Source: an uncultured Ulvibacter sp.
Lineage (GTDB): Bacteria; Bacteroidota; Bacteroidia; Flavobacteriales; Flavobacteriaceae
Reading direction: 5' to 3'
DNA length: 64,000 bases
Assembly (NCBI GenBank): GCA_943789105.1
Contig: CALSSW010000003.1
Span: 62,001-126,000 of the forward strand
The translations under genes and the position numbers were made by a program. Of the stretch, positions 17,899 through 28,086 are shown one piece after another; position 1 is the stretch's first letter, and each line of letters opens with the position of its first letter. Under the pieces are notes generated by a model, which saw only the letters and a list, made by a program, of their open reading frames with translations, searched no databases and was not told the DNA's origin.

Positions 17899-20742
17899 AT
17901 GAAAAAATACATCCTTTTGTTGCTTGTTTTTACGACCTATTTTGGTCTCGCTCAACAAGCTCCATCTCCCTCAGACAGAGTGCTTTCTTCTTTACAAAAA
18001 AAACAAACACTCACAGAAAACTCTCTTGTTAAAAACCTTCCCTTTACCAATATAGGACCTACCATTATGAGTGGCCGTGTGGTAGACTTGGCTGTAAACC
18101 CCAGCAATCCAACAGAGTTTTATGTTGGTTATGCCAGTGGTGGTGTTTGGCACACCGTAAATAACGGCACCACATTTACACCTATTTTAGACAATAGCCC
18201 TACCCAAAATGTAGGTAGCTTGGCTGTAGATTGGAACACAAAAACTATTTGGGTAGGGACTGGAGAGGTGAATTCCTCTCGTTCAAGTTATGCAGGTATT
18301 GGCCTTTTGCGCTCCTCAGATAATGGCGCTACTTGGGAGCATCTAGGGCTTGCAGATAGCCACCATATAAGTAAAATATTAATAAACCCAACAAAACCAA
18401 AACATGTAGTAGTAAGTGTTGTGGGGCATTTGTACTCTAAAAATGATCAGCGCGGAGTATACAAAACTACAAATGGTGGTGTTACTTGGGAACAAACACT
18501 TTTTGTAAACAATCAAAGCGGGATTATAGAGATGGACGCAGCTCCAAATAATTTTAATATCATGTTTGCCTCCTCTTGGGATAAAGACCGTAAAGCCTGG
18601 AATTTTAGAGGCAGTGGCTCAGGTAGTGCTATTTACAAAAGTACAGACGGTGGGAGCTCATGGGTAAAGGTTTCTAGCCCTAAAAGCGGTTTTCCAACAG
18701 GAGAAGATGTGGGGCGTATTGGTCTTGCGGTTTTTGACCAAAATACAGTATATGCCGTGCATGACAATCAGGCCAGAAGAGAAGATGCAGGATCTTCTCG
18801 CAAATCAGGAGGTTTGTCTAAAGAGCAATTTAAAACCATGACTATTGCAGCGTTTTTGGCCTTAGACAATAAGAAATTAAATGCATATTTAAAAAACAAC
18901 GGCTTTCAAGAAAAATACAGGGCAGATAACGTAAAGAGTATGGTACGCGGCGGCGCTGTTGCTCCTGCAGATCTAGCTACTTATCTGGAAGATGCAAACG
19001 CAATGTTGTTTGACACCCCAGTAATTGGCGCAGAGGTTTATAAAAGTATAGACGGCGGGCTTACTTGGAGTAAAACTCATGAGGGCTTTTTGGACGGTAT
19101 TTATTACAGTTATGGGTACTATTTTGGTAAAATACACGTAGATCCAAGCAATAAAGACGGCATCTACATCTATGGTGTGCCTATTTTAAAATCTAAAGAC
19201 GCAGGTAAGACATTCAGCTCTATTTCTGCCCCAAATGTGCATGCAGATCACCATGCGTTATGGATCAACCCAAACAAGCCAGGACACTTAATTAACGGTA
19301 ATGACGGAGGTGTTAATATTAGCCATGATGATGGTGCAAATTGGATTAAAAACAACCAACCTGCTGTGGGGCAGTTTTATGCCATACACGCAGATAATCA
19401 GGAGCCTTACAACGTATATGGAGGCCTCCAAGACAATGGGGTTTGGGTAGGTGCTCATACCTATCAAGAGAGCCCGGGCTGGAAGCAAAACGGGAAATAC
19501 CCATATGAGTTTATCATGGGAGGAGATGGCATGCAGATACAAACAGATGCGCGAGATAGCAACGTGGTATACACCGGATTTCAATTCGGAAATTATTTTA
19601 GGTTAAACAGAGCGGATAATACTCAAACCTACATACAGCCTAAGCATGAGCTGGGGGATAGCCCCTACCGATTTAATTGGCAAACACCTATTTTACTAAG
19701 CTCACACAATCAAGATATTTTGTATTTAGGAGGCAATAAATTAATGCGCTCCATGAATAGAGGAACTCACTGGACTGCAATTTCTGAAGATTTAACTAGC
19801 GGCGGTAAGCAAGGAAATGTTGCCTACGGAACCCTAACTAGTATCGATGAGTCTAAATTTCAGTTCGGGTTGTTGTACACCGGGAGTGATGACGGGAAGG
19901 TATTTGTGTCTCAAAACTCAGGGAGTGACTGGCAGGATATTTCTACCACATTACCAAAAGATCTTTGGGTCTCTCGTGTTGTAGCCTCGACGCATAAAAA
20001 GCAGCGCGTGTATCTAACACTCAACGGTTATCGCTGGGATGATTTCACGCCTTATGTGTATATGAGTGATAATTATGGAGCATCTTGGACAAATATTTCA
20101 AATAATTTACCCCTCGCCGGGGTAAACGTAATTAGAGAAGACCCAGCAAACCCAGCTATCTTATACCTAGGTACAGATAATGGGGCATATACTTCTTTTG
20201 ACAACGGCGCTTCTTGGAACCCTTTTTGTGAAGGATTACCAAATGTGGCGGTACATGACTTGACAATTCAGGCCAGAGACAAACACCTTTTGCTAGGAAC
20301 TCATGGGCGTAGTATTTATAAGGCAGATATTTCTTTACTGCAGGGTATTTCAGAAAAAAAAATGGGCAGTCTCATGCTTGCAGATATTGCAGATGTAAGG
20401 GCGAGTCGTCGTTGGGGAAGCACAGGGTTTAATAACTATGGAGCTTATTATGAGCCAAGTGTACCTCTGCAGATTTTTGCGCCTTTAGGGGGTGAGGCTA
20501 AAATATCAGTTGCCCTAGAAAGCGGAAACGTTTTAAGCTCTTGGAAGGTTACTTTAACTAAAGGATTTAATGTTGTGCCTTACAACGCTAGTGTTTCTCA
20601 AAAGGGAAAAAAACAACTTGAAAAAGAGGATATCTCAACTTTTCAAGGAGCTAACGGCACATTTTATTTGCCCAAAGGGAGCTATATTGTTGAGGTTTCT
20701 ATAGGAGATTTTACAATAAATAAAATGGTAGAAGTGAAATAA
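17899..20742 (+). CDS. Exported VPS10/sortilin-type BNR-repeat propeller protein
   Basis: 947 residues with a signal peptide cleaved near GLAQ (residue 20). Many BNR/Asp-box repeats are visible (S-x-D-x-G-x-(S/T)-W, e.g. SSDNGATWEHL, STDGGSSWVKV, SFDNGASWNPF), as in sortilin-like and glycosyl-hydrolase-annotated propellers. An alpha-helical insertion at about residues 293-377, rich in lysine and alanine, interrupts the propeller. The C-terminal 150 residues are beta-rich, without a clear T9SS domain. The usual database label is glycosyl hydrolase, but no catalytic residues can be assigned here; a peptide- or glycan-binding role is equally possible. Confidence 0.85.
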   Translation: MKKYILLLLVFTTYFGLAQQAPSPSDRVLSSLQKKQTLTENSLVKNLPFTNIGPTIMSGRVVDLAVNPSNPTEFYVGYASGGVWHTVNNGTTFTPILDNSPTQNVGSLAVDWNTKTIWVGTGEVNSSRSSYAGIGLLRSSDNGATWEHLGLADSHHISKILINPTKPKHVVVSVVGHLYSKNDQRGVYKTTNGGVTWEQTLFVNNQSGIIEMDAAPNNFNIMFASSWDKDRKAWNFRGSGSGSAIYKSTDGGSSWVKVSSPKSGFPTGEDVGRIGLAVFDQNTVYAVHDNQARREDAGSSRKSGGLSKEQFKTMTIAAFLALDNKKLNAYLKNNGFQEKYRADNVKSMVRGGAVAPADLATYLEDANAMLFDTPVIGAEVYKSIDGGLTWSKTHEGFLDGIYYSYGYYFGKIHVDPSNKDGIYIYGVPILKSKDAGKTFSSISAPNVHADHHALWINPNKPGHLINGNDGGVNISHDDGANWIKNNQPAVGQFYAIHADNQEPYNVYGGLQDNGVWVGAHTYQESPGWKQNGKYPYEFIMGGDGMQIQTDARDSNVVYTGFQFGNYFRLNRADNTQTYIQPKHELGDSPYRFNWQTPILLSSHNQDILYLGGNKLMRSMNRGTHWTAISEDLTSGGKQGNVAYGTLTSIDESKFQFGLLYTGSDDGKVFVSQNSGSDWQDISTTLPKDLWVSRVVASTHKKQRVYLTLNGYRWDDFTPYVYMSDNYGASWTNISNNLPLAGVNVIREDPANPAILYLGTDNGAYTSFDNGASWNPFCEGLPNVAVHDLTIQARDKHLLLGTHGRSIYKADISLLQGISEKKMGSLMLADIADVRASRRWGSTGFNNYGAYYEPSVPLQIFAPLGGEAKISVALESGNVLSSWKVTLTKGFNVVPYNASVSQKGKKQLEKEDISTFQGANGTFYLPKGSYIVEVSIGDFTINKMVEVK

Positions 20743-20760
20743 ATAAGCGCTGTTTAGGCA

Positions 20761-20779
20761 TATCAATTCTAAATTGATA
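20761..20779. other. Perfect inverted repeat upstream of the sdh promoter
   Basis: TATCAATT and AATTGATA are separated by three bases, 17 bases upstream of the predicted -33 element of sdhCAB. Without a T-run it is a poor terminator; it could be an operator for a dimeric regulator, or chance. Confidence 0.3.
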
Positions 20780-20796
20780 ATAAACAAAAGCTATTG

Positions 20797-20828
20797 TTTG
20801 TTGATACGCAATTTGAGACGTATTTTTG
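20797..20828 (+). promoter_or_regulatory. Predicted promoter of sdhCAB
   Basis: TTTG (20797-20800), a 20-base spacer, then TATTTTTG (20821-20828) is a near-ideal Bacteroidetes promoter. It ends 29 bases before the chosen sdhC ATG and lies inside the longer sdhC open frame, which supports the shorter start. Confidence 0.65.
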
Positions 20829-20857
20829 CAAGTAGAAATTTAGAAAATTCAACCATA

Positions 20858-21523
20858 ATGGGAATCATATCCTCTTCAATTGCTAGAAAAGTTGCCATGG
20901 CACTTTCTGGTTTGTTCTTAGTATTTTTTCTAGGACAGCATTTTGTTATTAATGCAACAGCAGTAGTCTCTCCAAACACTTTTAATAGTTGGTCCCATTT
21001 TATGGGAAACAACGGTCTTGTTCAAGGGCTCTTGCAGCCAATACTGATTTTTGGAGTTGTTTTCCACTTTGTGATGGGCTTTATTTTGGAGCTTAAAAAC
21101 AGAAGTTCAAGAGCGGTAAAGTACGCCTCTTATAAAGGAAGCACAAACGCTAGTTGGGCCTCTAGAAATATGATTATTTCTGGTCTGGTAATCCTGGCAT
21201 TTTTAGGACTACACTTTTATGATTTCTGGATTCCAGAAATGATACATAAATACGTAGAATCTCACCCAGAAGATCCAACTAGATACTACGCAGAAACAGT
21301 TTATAAGTTTGAAAACCCAGTGCGTGTTGGGCTTTATGTAGTTTCTTTCGCGCTACTGGCCATGCATTTATGGCATGGATTTGCCTCGTCTTTCCAGAGT
21401 GTAGGTTTTAACAACAAATATTCTGTAGCATTAACCAGATTTGCCAAAGTATACGCAATACTAATACCTGTAGGGTTTATTTTTATTGCCATATACTTGC
21501 ATTTAAATCAACTCCCACACTAA
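20858..21523 (+). CDS. sdhC: Succinate dehydrogenase cytochrome b subunit SdhC (b558 type)
   Basis: 221-residue membrane anchor of complex II with five hydrophobic helices and several histidines suited to bind two haem b groups ([29 protein letters not shown]). It is the one-protein type that replaces separate SdhC and SdhD, usual in Bacteroidota and suited to menaquinone. The start [18 protein letters not shown] is chosen because the promoter lies inside the 28 extra upstream codons. sdhA begins 10 bases after its stop. Confidence 0.94.
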   Translation: MGIISSSIARKVAMALSGLFLVFFLGQHFVINATAVVSPNTFNSWSHFMGNNGLVQGLLQPILIFGVVFHFVMGFILELKNRSSRAVKYASYKGSTNASWASRNMIISGLVILAFLGLHFYDFWIPEMIHKYVESHPEDPTRYYAETVYKFENPVRVGLYVVSFALLAMHLWHGFASSFQSVGFNNKYSVALTRFAKVYAILIPVGFIFIAIYLHLNQLPH

Positions 21524-21533
21524 AAACATCGCT

Positions 21534-23549
21534 ATGTCTATATTAGATTCTAAAATACCTTCAGGACCACTAGCAGATAAGTGGACCAAACATAAAAGCG
21601 AAATTGACCTTGTAAATCCAGCAAACAAGCGTAACATCGATGTAATTATCGTTGGTACAGGTCTTGCAGGTGGAAGCGCCGCTGCAACTCTTGCAGAACT
21701 AGGCTATAACGTAAAAACATTTTGCTACCAAGATTCTCCGCGTCGCGCCCATTCAATTGCCGCACAGGGAGGAATTAATGCAGCAAAAAACTACCAAGGA
21801 GATGGAGATTCTGCCTACAGGTTGTTTTACGACACTGTAAAAGGAGGAGATTATCGCTCTCGTGAGGCAAACGTGCATCGTTTGGCAGAAGTTTCAACAA
21901 ATATCATAGACCAGTGCGTTGCCCAAGGAGTTCCTTTTGCAAGAGAGTATGGAGGTCTTTTAGACAACAGATCTTTTGGAGGGGTTTTGGTTTCTAGAAC
22001 TTTTTATGCCAAAGGACAAACAGGACAGCAACTTTTACTGGGCGCTTACTCTGCAATGAACCGTCAAATCAATAGAGGTAAAATACACACTTTTAACCGT
22101 CATGAAATGCTTGACGTTGTAAAAGTTGATGGTAAAGCCAGAGGTATTATTGCACGTAATCTTGTTACTGGAGAGATAGAACGTCACTCTGCCCATGCCG
22201 TTGTTTTGGCCTCTGGAGGTTACGGGAACGTATTTTATTTAAGTACAAACGCCATGGGTAGTAATGTTACTGCCTCATGGAGAGCACACAGAAGGGGTGC
22301 TTATTTTGCTAATCCTTGCTATACGCAGATACACCCAACGTGTATTCCTGTATCTGGAGACCATCAGTCTAAACTTACCCTAATGAGCGAGTCTTTGCGT
22401 AATGATGGCCGTATATGGGTTCCTAAAAACAAAGAAGATGCTTTGGCTATAAGAGAAGGAAGACTTAAGCCAACTCAATTATCCGAAGAAGACAGAGATT
22501 ATTACCTTGAGCGTCGTTACCCGGCCTTTGGTAACCTGGTTCCTCGTGATGTTGCATCACGGGCAGCAAAAGAATGTTGTGATGCAGGTTTTGGTGTAAA
22601 CAAAACAGGTGAAGCAGTATACCTTGATTTTGCAACAGCTATTGAGCGTTACGGAAAAGAAAAAGCATTAACAGAAAAAATTAGCAACCCATCTGAAGCA
22701 GAAATATACAAAATGGGTGCTGCCGTTATTGAAAATAAATACGGAAATCTTTTCCAGATGTATGAGAAGATTGTAGATGAGAACCCCTACAAAACCCCTA
22801 TGATGATTTACCCTGCAGTACATTATACAATGGGAGGGCTATGGGTAGATTACAACCTGCAAACCACCGTTGAAGGATTATACGCAACAGGGGAGGCAAA
22901 CTTCTCTGATCATGGTGCCAACAGGCTTGGCGCCTCTGCACTGATGCAAGGACTCGCAGACGGATATTTTGTGTTGCCATACACCATTGGAGACTACCTC
23001 TCTAAAGATATTAGAACAGGAAAGATACCCACAGACACCAAAGAGTTTGACCAAGCAGAAAACGAAGTTAAAGACCGTATCAATAAATTGATGTCTGGAT
23101 CTGGAGAGCGTTCTGTGGATTACTACCACAAAACCCTTGGTAAGATTATGTGGAATAAATGTGGAATGTCTCGTAATGAAAAAGACCTTAAAGATGCCAT
23201 TGAAGAAATTTCGGCATTGAGAGAAGATTTTTGGAACAATGTAAAAGTTCCAGGAACAAAAGACACCTTAAACCAAGAATTAGAGAAGGCGGGGCGTGTT
23301 GCAGATTTCCTAGAATTAGGAGAGCTTTTTGCTAAAGATGCTCTTGATAGAAGAGAATCTTGTGGAGGTCACTTCAGAGAAGAGAGCGTAGAGCTTGATG
23401 GTCCTCAAAAAGGAGAAGCACTTAGAGATGATAAAAATTTTAAGTATGTTTCTGCCTGGGAGTATAAGGGAGCTCCAAAAGAGGCCTTACTTCATAAAGA
23501 AGAATTGAATTTTGAGAATATAGAATTGAAAACACGTTCATATAAATAA
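21534..23549 (+). CDS. sdhA: Succinate dehydrogenase/fumarate reductase flavoprotein subunit
   Basis: 671-residue catalytic subunit that interconverts succinate and fumarate with covalent FAD. The FAD-binding motif is [21 protein letters not shown], shortened here to its glycine-rich core GTGLAGG near residues 41-47. The flavin-linking histidine is in [14 protein letters not shown], and catalytic residues fall in the CYTQIHPT and [12 protein letters not shown]-type segments (here [10 protein letters not shown]). Length and order sdhC-sdhA-sdhB are standard for this phylum. Confidence 0.97.
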   Translation: MSILDSKIPSGPLADKWTKHKSEIDLVNPANKRNIDVIIVGTGLAGGSAAATLAELGYNVKTFCYQDSPRRAHSIAAQGGINAAKNYQGDGDSAYRLFYDTVKGGDYRSREANVHRLAEVSTNIIDQCVAQGVPFAREYGGLLDNRSFGGVLVSRTFYAKGQTGQQLLLGAYSAMNRQINRGKIHTFNRHEMLDVVKVDGKARGIIARNLVTGEIERHSAHAVVLASGGYGNVFYLSTNAMGSNVTASWRAHRRGAYFANPCYTQIHPTCIPVSGDHQSKLTLMSESLRNDGRIWVPKNKEDALAIREGRLKPTQLSEEDRDYYLERRYPAFGNLVPRDVASRAAKECCDAGFGVNKTGEAVYLDFATAIERYGKEKALTEKISNPSEAEIYKMGAAVIENKYGNLFQMYEKIVDENPYKTPMMIYPAVHYTMGGLWVDYNLQTTVEGLYATGEANFSDHGANRLGASALMQGLADGYFVLPYTIGDYLSKDIRTGKIPTDTKEFDQAENEVKDRINKLMSGSGERSVDYYHKTLGKIMWNKCGMSRNEKDLKDAIEEISALREDFWNNVKVPGTKDTLNQELEKAGRVADFLELGELFAKDALDRRESCGGHFREESVELDGPQKGEALRDDKNFKYVSAWEYKGAPKEALLHKEELNFENIELKTRSYK

Positions 23550-23556
23550 GATACAG

Positions 23557-24303
23557 ATGAAACTTACACTTAAAATTTGGCGTCAAGAAAACAATAAAGC
23601 AAAAGGAGAGATAAAAACCTACCCTATTGACGGCATAGAACCAGATATGTCTTTCTTGGAAATGTTAGACGTTTTAAACGAACAACTCATCAATCAAGGA
23701 GATAATCCTGTGGTTTTTGACCATGATTGTAGAGAAGGTATCTGCGGGTCTTGTTCTTTGCAAATTAATGGAGAACCTCATGGTCCAGACAGATTGGTAA
23801 CAACTTGCCAGTTGCATATGCGTAAGTTTAACGATGGTGACACCATCGTTATTGAACCTTTTAGGGCCAAAGCATTTCCAGTTGTAAAAGATTTAATGAT
23901 AGACCGCAGTGCTTTTGATAGAATACAGCACGCAGGAGGATACATTTCAGTAAATACCTCAGGAAACACCATTGATGCAAATGCAATTCCTGTAAACAAA
24001 GAAAATGCTGATGACTCCTTTGCGGCTGCAACTTGTATTGGTTGCGGAGCTTGTGTGGCTGCTTGTAAAAACGCAAGTGCGATGCTATTTACCTCTGCAA
24101 AAGTATCTCAGTACGCCTTGTTGCCACAAGGGCAAGTGGAGGCCTCAGAACGTGTGCTTAGCATGGTAGAACAGATGGATAAAGAGGGGTTTGGTAATTG
24201 TACCAATACAGGAGCCTGTGAGATAGAGTGTCCAAAAGGAATCTCATTAGAGAACATTGCCCGCATGAACCGCGAATACCTATCAGCAAGTTTAAAAGGA
24301 TAA
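23557..24303 (+). CDS. sdhB: Succinate dehydrogenase iron-sulfur subunit
   Basis: 248-residue electron-transfer subunit. The [2Fe-2S] ligands are in [11 protein letters not shown] (about residues 59-69), and two further cysteine groups, [13 protein letters not shown] and [14 protein letters not shown], bind [4Fe-4S] and [3Fe-4S] clusters. It links the flavin in SdhA with the quinone site in SdhC. It lies eight bases after sdhA and is followed by a strong terminator, so the operon ends here. Confidence 0.97.
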   Translation: MKLTLKIWRQENNKAKGEIKTYPIDGIEPDMSFLEMLDVLNEQLINQGDNPVVFDHDCREGICGSCSLQINGEPHGPDRLVTTCQLHMRKFNDGDTIVIEPFRAKAFPVVKDLMIDRSAFDRIQHAGGYISVNTSGNTIDANAIPVNKENADDSFAAATCIGCGACVAACKNASAMLFTSAKVSQYALLPQGQVEASERVLSMVEQMDKEGFGNCTNTGACEIECPKGISLENIARMNREYLSASLKG

Positions 24304-24325
24304 GCAACAAACATGTAGTGTATAT

Positions 24326-24357
24326 AAAAAAGCCAAGCAGAAATGCTTGGCTTTTTT
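24326..24357 (+). terminator. Intrinsic terminator of sdhCAB
   Basis: Stem AGCCAAGCA/TGCTTGGCT with a four-base loop, flanked by an A-run and a T-run, starts about 22 bases after the sdhB stop. Confidence 0.9.
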
Positions 24358-24409
24358 ATATTGCCCTTGGTGTGGTATCTTTACTATTCGCTTTTTTAAT
24401 TAAAACACT

Positions 24410-24877
24410 ATGAGTACATCCCTTTTTGACGCTATTAGAAACGCAGATGTTTCTATGGTTACCTCTTTAGTAGAAGAAAATCCTTCATTGGCCCAAGAAA
24501 AAGACCAGCGTGGTTCTACTGCACTATTATTAGCTACCTATTATGGGCATATGGATATTGTAAGGGTTATTTTGCAGCAGCCTCAAGATATAAACACACA
24601 AGACGCTTCAGGTAATACAGCGCTTATGGGTGTTTGTTTTAAAGGCTACAGTGCCATTGCCAAGTTGCTAATTAAAAGCGGCGCTGATGTAAACATTTCA
24701 AATTTTAATGGAGCTACCGCTCTTATTTTTGCAGCTACCTTCAATAAGCCAGAAATTGCAGCACTGCTGTTGGCTCATGGCGCAGATAAAAGTGCCGTAG
24801 ATGACAAAGGCAACACTGCCCTGCAGCATGCTAAAATGCAATCCAGCGCCGCTGTTCTAGCTCTTTTAGAGGCCTAA
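24410..24877 (+). CDS. Ankyrin-repeat protein
   Basis: 155-residue protein made almost wholly of four ankyrin repeats (e.g. GSTALLLATYYGHMDIVRVIL, trimmed here to GSTALLLATYYGH; then GNTALMGVCFKGY, GATALIFAATFNKPEIAALLL and GNTALQHAK). No signal peptide or membrane segment, so it should be cytosolic and act through protein binding. It is followed four bases later by the amidase gene. Partner unknown. Confidence 0.88.
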   Translation: MSTSLFDAIRNADVSMVTSLVEENPSLAQEKDQRGSTALLLATYYGHMDIVRVILQQPQDINTQDASGNTALMGVCFKGYSAIAKLLIKSGADVNISNFNGATALIFAATFNKPEIAALLLAHGADKSAVDDKGNTALQHAKMQSSAAVLALLEA

Positions 24878-24881
24878 GCTT

Positions 24882-25664
24882 ATGAGTTCTCTCAAACTAA
24901 GGGTAAGTATAGTGCAGTCTAACCTGCACTGGGAAAACCCACAGGCAAATAGAGCTCATTTTTCTAAAATACTCAGCCCACTAGCAAACACCACAGATTT
25001 AATTGTCTTGCCAGAGATGTTTACCACAGGGTTTTCTATGAATGCGCAGGAGCTTTCAGAAACTCAAAATGGACCTACTGTACAATGGCTTATTACAACA
25101 TCAAAACTTCTTTCTACTGCCATTGTAGGAACTATCATTATAAAAGATGGGGATGATTTTTATAACAGGTTACTTTTTGTAACCCCACTTGGAGAGATAC
25201 ACACCTATGATAAAAAACACACCTTTACCTTGGCCGGTGAACATCAGGTTTTCACCTGTGGAGCTGCGCGTGTTTTTATTGAATATTTAGGGTTTAAAAT
25301 TTGCCCATTGATATGTTATGATTTGCGTTTTCCTGTTTGGGCCCGCAATAATGTAGGGTATGATGTGGTTTTGTACACTGCCAATTGGCCACAAAAGCGC
25401 ATTACTGCCTGGGATACCTTGTTGCAGGCGAGGGCTATTGAAAACATGAGCTATTGTATAGGTGTAAACAGAATTGGCCAAGATGGAAATGGGCATATGT
25501 ACCCGGGGCACTCTGCAGTATATGATTGTTTGGGTAAACAACTCTCTACCCAAGAGCATCAAACAGCTTTTATACAAACCATCACCCTAGATAAACAGCA
25601 TATACAAAGCACTAGAGACGCCTTAGAATTTCTAAAAGACGCAGATGATTTTATTTTAAGATAA
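24882..25664 (+). CDS. Nitrilase-family amidohydrolase (omega-amidase/YafV-like)
   Basis: 260-residue carbon-nitrogen hydrolase with the Glu-Lys-Cys triad visible: glutamate in VLPEMFTTGFSM (about residue 46), lysine in YDKKHTF and cysteine in ICYDLRFPVW. The FTTGFSM and RFPVW signatures are those of omega-amidases that hydrolyse alpha-ketoglutaramate and similar repair substrates. Cytosolic. Its stop overlaps the end of the convergent lipoprotein gene by 14 bases. Exact substrate is inferred from family resemblance. Confidence 0.9.
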   Translation: MSSLKLRVSIVQSNLHWENPQANRAHFSKILSPLANTTDLIVLPEMFTTGFSMNAQELSETQNGPTVQWLITTSKLLSTAIVGTIIIKDGDDFYNRLLFVTPLGEIHTYDKKHTFTLAGEHQVFTCGAARVFIEYLGFKICPLICYDLRFPVWARNNVGYDVVLYTANWPQKRITAWDTLLQARAIENMSYCIGVNRIGQDGNGHMYPGHSAVYDCLGKQLSTQEHQTAFIQTITLDKQHIQSTRDALEFLKDADDFILR

Positions 25665-27276
25665 AGGTTTCACTCCAGCTCCAATTGGCCCGTAGTTCTA
25701 TGATAGAAGGGTAGTACACCACCTTCTCTGGGGCTAGTTTGTCAAGGAAGTTTCCTGGATCCCAAATTTTATTTTTGTTTTGATCCACTATGAGGCGAAT
25801 AAAGTACTTGCCAGGGGTAATGTGTTCAAAAAATACAGGGGCATTAGTTTCTAGGTAGGTTTGTTTCACCACCTTAAATTTTTCATCAATAAGTTCTATA
25901 AGTAATGGAAACTCATCTGCATTATCAAGGGTAAGATTTAGAGATGCAAAATCTGCAATGGGTTTTACTTGTTGCCTATATACAATAGAGTCATTGGTGT
26001 TTGATAGGAAATCTGTCAAAGCGCCATTGCGCAGGGTGATGCTATAGAGCTGTTCTTCTTGTTTTTCAAAAACAATCTGGGCAGCATTTTCTTTGGTGTT
26101 TATTTTCGCCACAAAATCTATGGCCAGGGAGTCTTTAGTAACTACAGAAATTTTCTCTGAGTTAATAGCAACTAGTGGTGTATTTGCTTTTAGCTTTAGG
26201 GTATCTGCTAGAGATATCAACCTGTCGTTAATAGCCGTAAGGCGCAAAGAGTCTGAGTATAGTTCTCTAAAGCGCACCGAGGTAGTATCAATCTGTAGTT
26301 TGTTTTTTGTAACAAATACCAGAGAGTCTTTGGTAACCTTTGGTTTAAACCAAAAGTTTAGGGTGTCTCTACCGGGCTGTTTTAGGACTTGGTATTGAAA
26401 ATCGTCCTCCATTGGCGTGAGTAAGGTAATTTGATAATTGTCTGTTTTTCCTTGATACCCAAAAGAGATTCTATTACTGCTCTCTAGCTTTGGGCGTGTT
26501 GGATTAAAATCTGGCACTTCTTTAAACAGTCTTAACTCAAAGAGACTGTCTGTAGGGATGGTAATAGGGTCTTTATAAAAGCCTATTTTATCTGTCTTGG
26601 GCTGGAAGGTATAGTTTCTAGTTTGCTCCTTTAGGGCGATGAGTTGGTAGGTGCCCTGCTTGAGATTGCTTAATTCAAAATTGTTTGTTTCATCAAGGGT
26701 CGTGGTAATGTAGGTGGGTTTCTCTAGAAACACTAGGGAGTCTTTGTAGGTTTGGTCTACTTGATATAACGCAACAGTTGTTGGAAAATCTGTTTTAGGA
26801 AGCAGAGCATCAATAGCAGTTCCTTTTAAAGTTAGGCTATCAATATAACTCCCTGTAGAAAATACATACTTATAATTTGGAAATAGATTTCCTTCATTAT
26901 TGTCTAAAATACTATTTCCGAAATTAAAACTATAGGTTGTGTTGTCTTTAAGGGTGTCTAGAATTATTATTTTCAACACTTTAGAAACGCTCAAGGGTGT
27001 TATTACTGGCGGGAATTTTAGTGGTGGAGAAATAATAAGCTCCTTGGAAATGTCCTTGAGTTTTATAAACTCATCAAAAGTGATCCGAATTTCATTGTTT
27101 TTGAAATTGGTCGTAAAATTCTCAGGAGCACTTCGCAAAATAACAGGGGCAATAGTGTCACGGAGCCCGCCACTGGGTCTTCCTTTTTTTGCGCAATCTG
27201 TAAAAGAAAGTAAAAAAAGAAATACAATGGGGATGTATAAAAGGCGATATGTGTTTGAGTGGTATTGCTGTTGCAT
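25651..27276 (-). CDS. Lipoprotein with N-terminal bacterial Ig-like (Big_5) domain
   Basis: 541-residue exported protein. The start MQQQYHSNTYRLLYIPIVF gives a signal peptide ending at TDCAKKGRPSGG, the typical anchor sequence of a Bacteroidota family with an Ig-like domain (about residues 35-150, with TIAPVILRSAPENF and EIRITFDEFIKL). The remainder is beta-rich with no enzyme motif, ending in a segment like those of proteins with NKIWDPGN calcium-like loops (DQNKNKIWDPGNF). The longer frame with 29 extra codons lacks a signal peptide and reaches into comF, so it is rejected. Function unknown. Confidence 0.82.
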   Translation of the reverse strand: MQQQYHSNTYRLLYIPIVFLFLLSFTDCAKKGRPSGGLRDTIAPVILRSAPENFTTNFKNNEIRITFDEFIKLKDISKELIISPPLKFPPVITPLSVSKVLKIIILDTLKDNTTYSFNFGNSILDNNEGNLFPNYKYVFSTGSYIDSLTLKGTAIDALLPKTDFPTTVALYQVDQTYKDSLVFLEKPTYITTTLDETNNFELSNLKQGTYQLIALKEQTRNYTFQPKTDKIGFYKDPITIPTDSLFELRLFKEVPDFNPTRPKLESSNRISFGYQGKTDNYQITLLTPMEDDFQYQVLKQPGRDTLNFWFKPKVTKDSLVFVTKNKLQIDTTSVRFRELYSDSLRLTAINDRLISLADTLKLKANTPLVAINSEKISVVTKDSLAIDFVAKINTKENAAQIVFEKQEEQLYSITLRNGALTDFLSNTNDSIVYRQQVKPIADFASLNLTLDNADEFPLLIELIDEKFKVVKQTYLETNAPVFFEHITPGKYFIRLIVDQNKNKIWDPGNFLDKLAPEKVVYYPSIIELRANWSWSETFILK

Positions 27277-27337
27277 AGTGCCCAACAAAAATAGGAAAAG
27301 TTTTATTGTAACGCTCTCTAAAAAATAGAGAACTCTA

Positions 27338-28024
27338 TCACAAAGAAATTGCCATGGCGGCAATACTAATTTTTACATTATCTACTTGTTGTAATAGCAC
27401 AGCGCAACTCTCTAAAGTAGCTCCAGTGGTAACAATGTCATCAACAAGTAAAATGTGCTTGTTTTTTATCTTTGCTGAGTTTATAAGGGTAAACTCTTGG
27501 TTGTCTTGGATTCTTTTACCCCTTGTTTTAAAAACTTGTGCCTCTGTTTTTGAGACCTTTATTAACACATCTTCCAGATAAACAATGTCAAGGGCCTGAG
27601 CAATTGCCTTGCCAAAACCTGTTACTTGGTTATAGCCTCTTGCTTTTTGTTTGTTTTTGTGAAGTGGGACACCAACCACCACATCAATGTTTTTATACGC
27701 GGGTATTTCTGAGAGTTCTGCCCCAAGCCAGTGGCCCAGAAAAGCGCTAATATCCTCTTGTTTTTTATACTTAAGATTGTGCAACAATGTTTGTGTGATG
27801 CCTTTTTTTTGAAACTTTAAAAGAGCGGTTGCTTCTTGGATGTCCACCCTGCCGTAGAATATTTTTTTTAGGGTGTCTGCCTTTGTTATGTGAAATCCAG
27901 CCACTGTTGCTTTGTGCCTACAAGAGGTGCAAATAATTTTTTCATGGGACGTGAGAACCCCCTCACAACCATTGCAGATTTTTGGAAATAAAAGATCTAA
28001 AAGAGAGTTGAGTATCTTAAGCAT
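27338..28024 (-). CDS. ComF-family phosphoribosyltransferase-like protein
   Basis: 228-residue protein with an N-terminal zinc-finger pair (CNGC near residue 18 and CTSC near residue 35) and a phosphoribosyltransferase domain whose PRPP loop reads ILLVDDIVTTGATL. ComF proteins are needed for DNA uptake or processing in competent bacteria. Whether this strain is competent cannot be judged. Length is normal; divergent from the coiled-coil protein gene. Confidence 0.9.
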   Translation of the reverse strand: MLKILNSLLDLLFPKICNGCEGVLTSHEKIICTSCRHKATVAGFHITKADTLKKIFYGRVDIQEATALLKFQKKGITQTLLHNLKYKKQEDISAFLGHWLGAELSEIPAYKNIDVVVGVPLHKNKQKARGYNQVTGFGKAIAQALDIVYLEDVLIKVSKTEAQVFKTRGKRIQDNQEFTLINSAKIKNKHILLVDDIVTTGATLESCAVLLQQVDNVKISIAAMAISL

Positions 28025-28086
28025 TACTTTTTAGTTTTAGTACCTTTAGCATCTGTAATGTAATAAATTAACACAAACCACACATC

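Noticed and set aside
17719-17958. A 79-codon minus-strand frame in the gap before the BNR-repeat protein
   Set aside because: Composition reflects AT-rich intergenic DNA and it overlaps the signal peptide of a certain gene; no domain.
24228-24413. A 61-codon plus-strand frame ending in a hydrophobic stretch after sdhB
   Set aside because: It starts inside sdhB in another frame and runs through the sdh terminator, so it is not a plausible gene.
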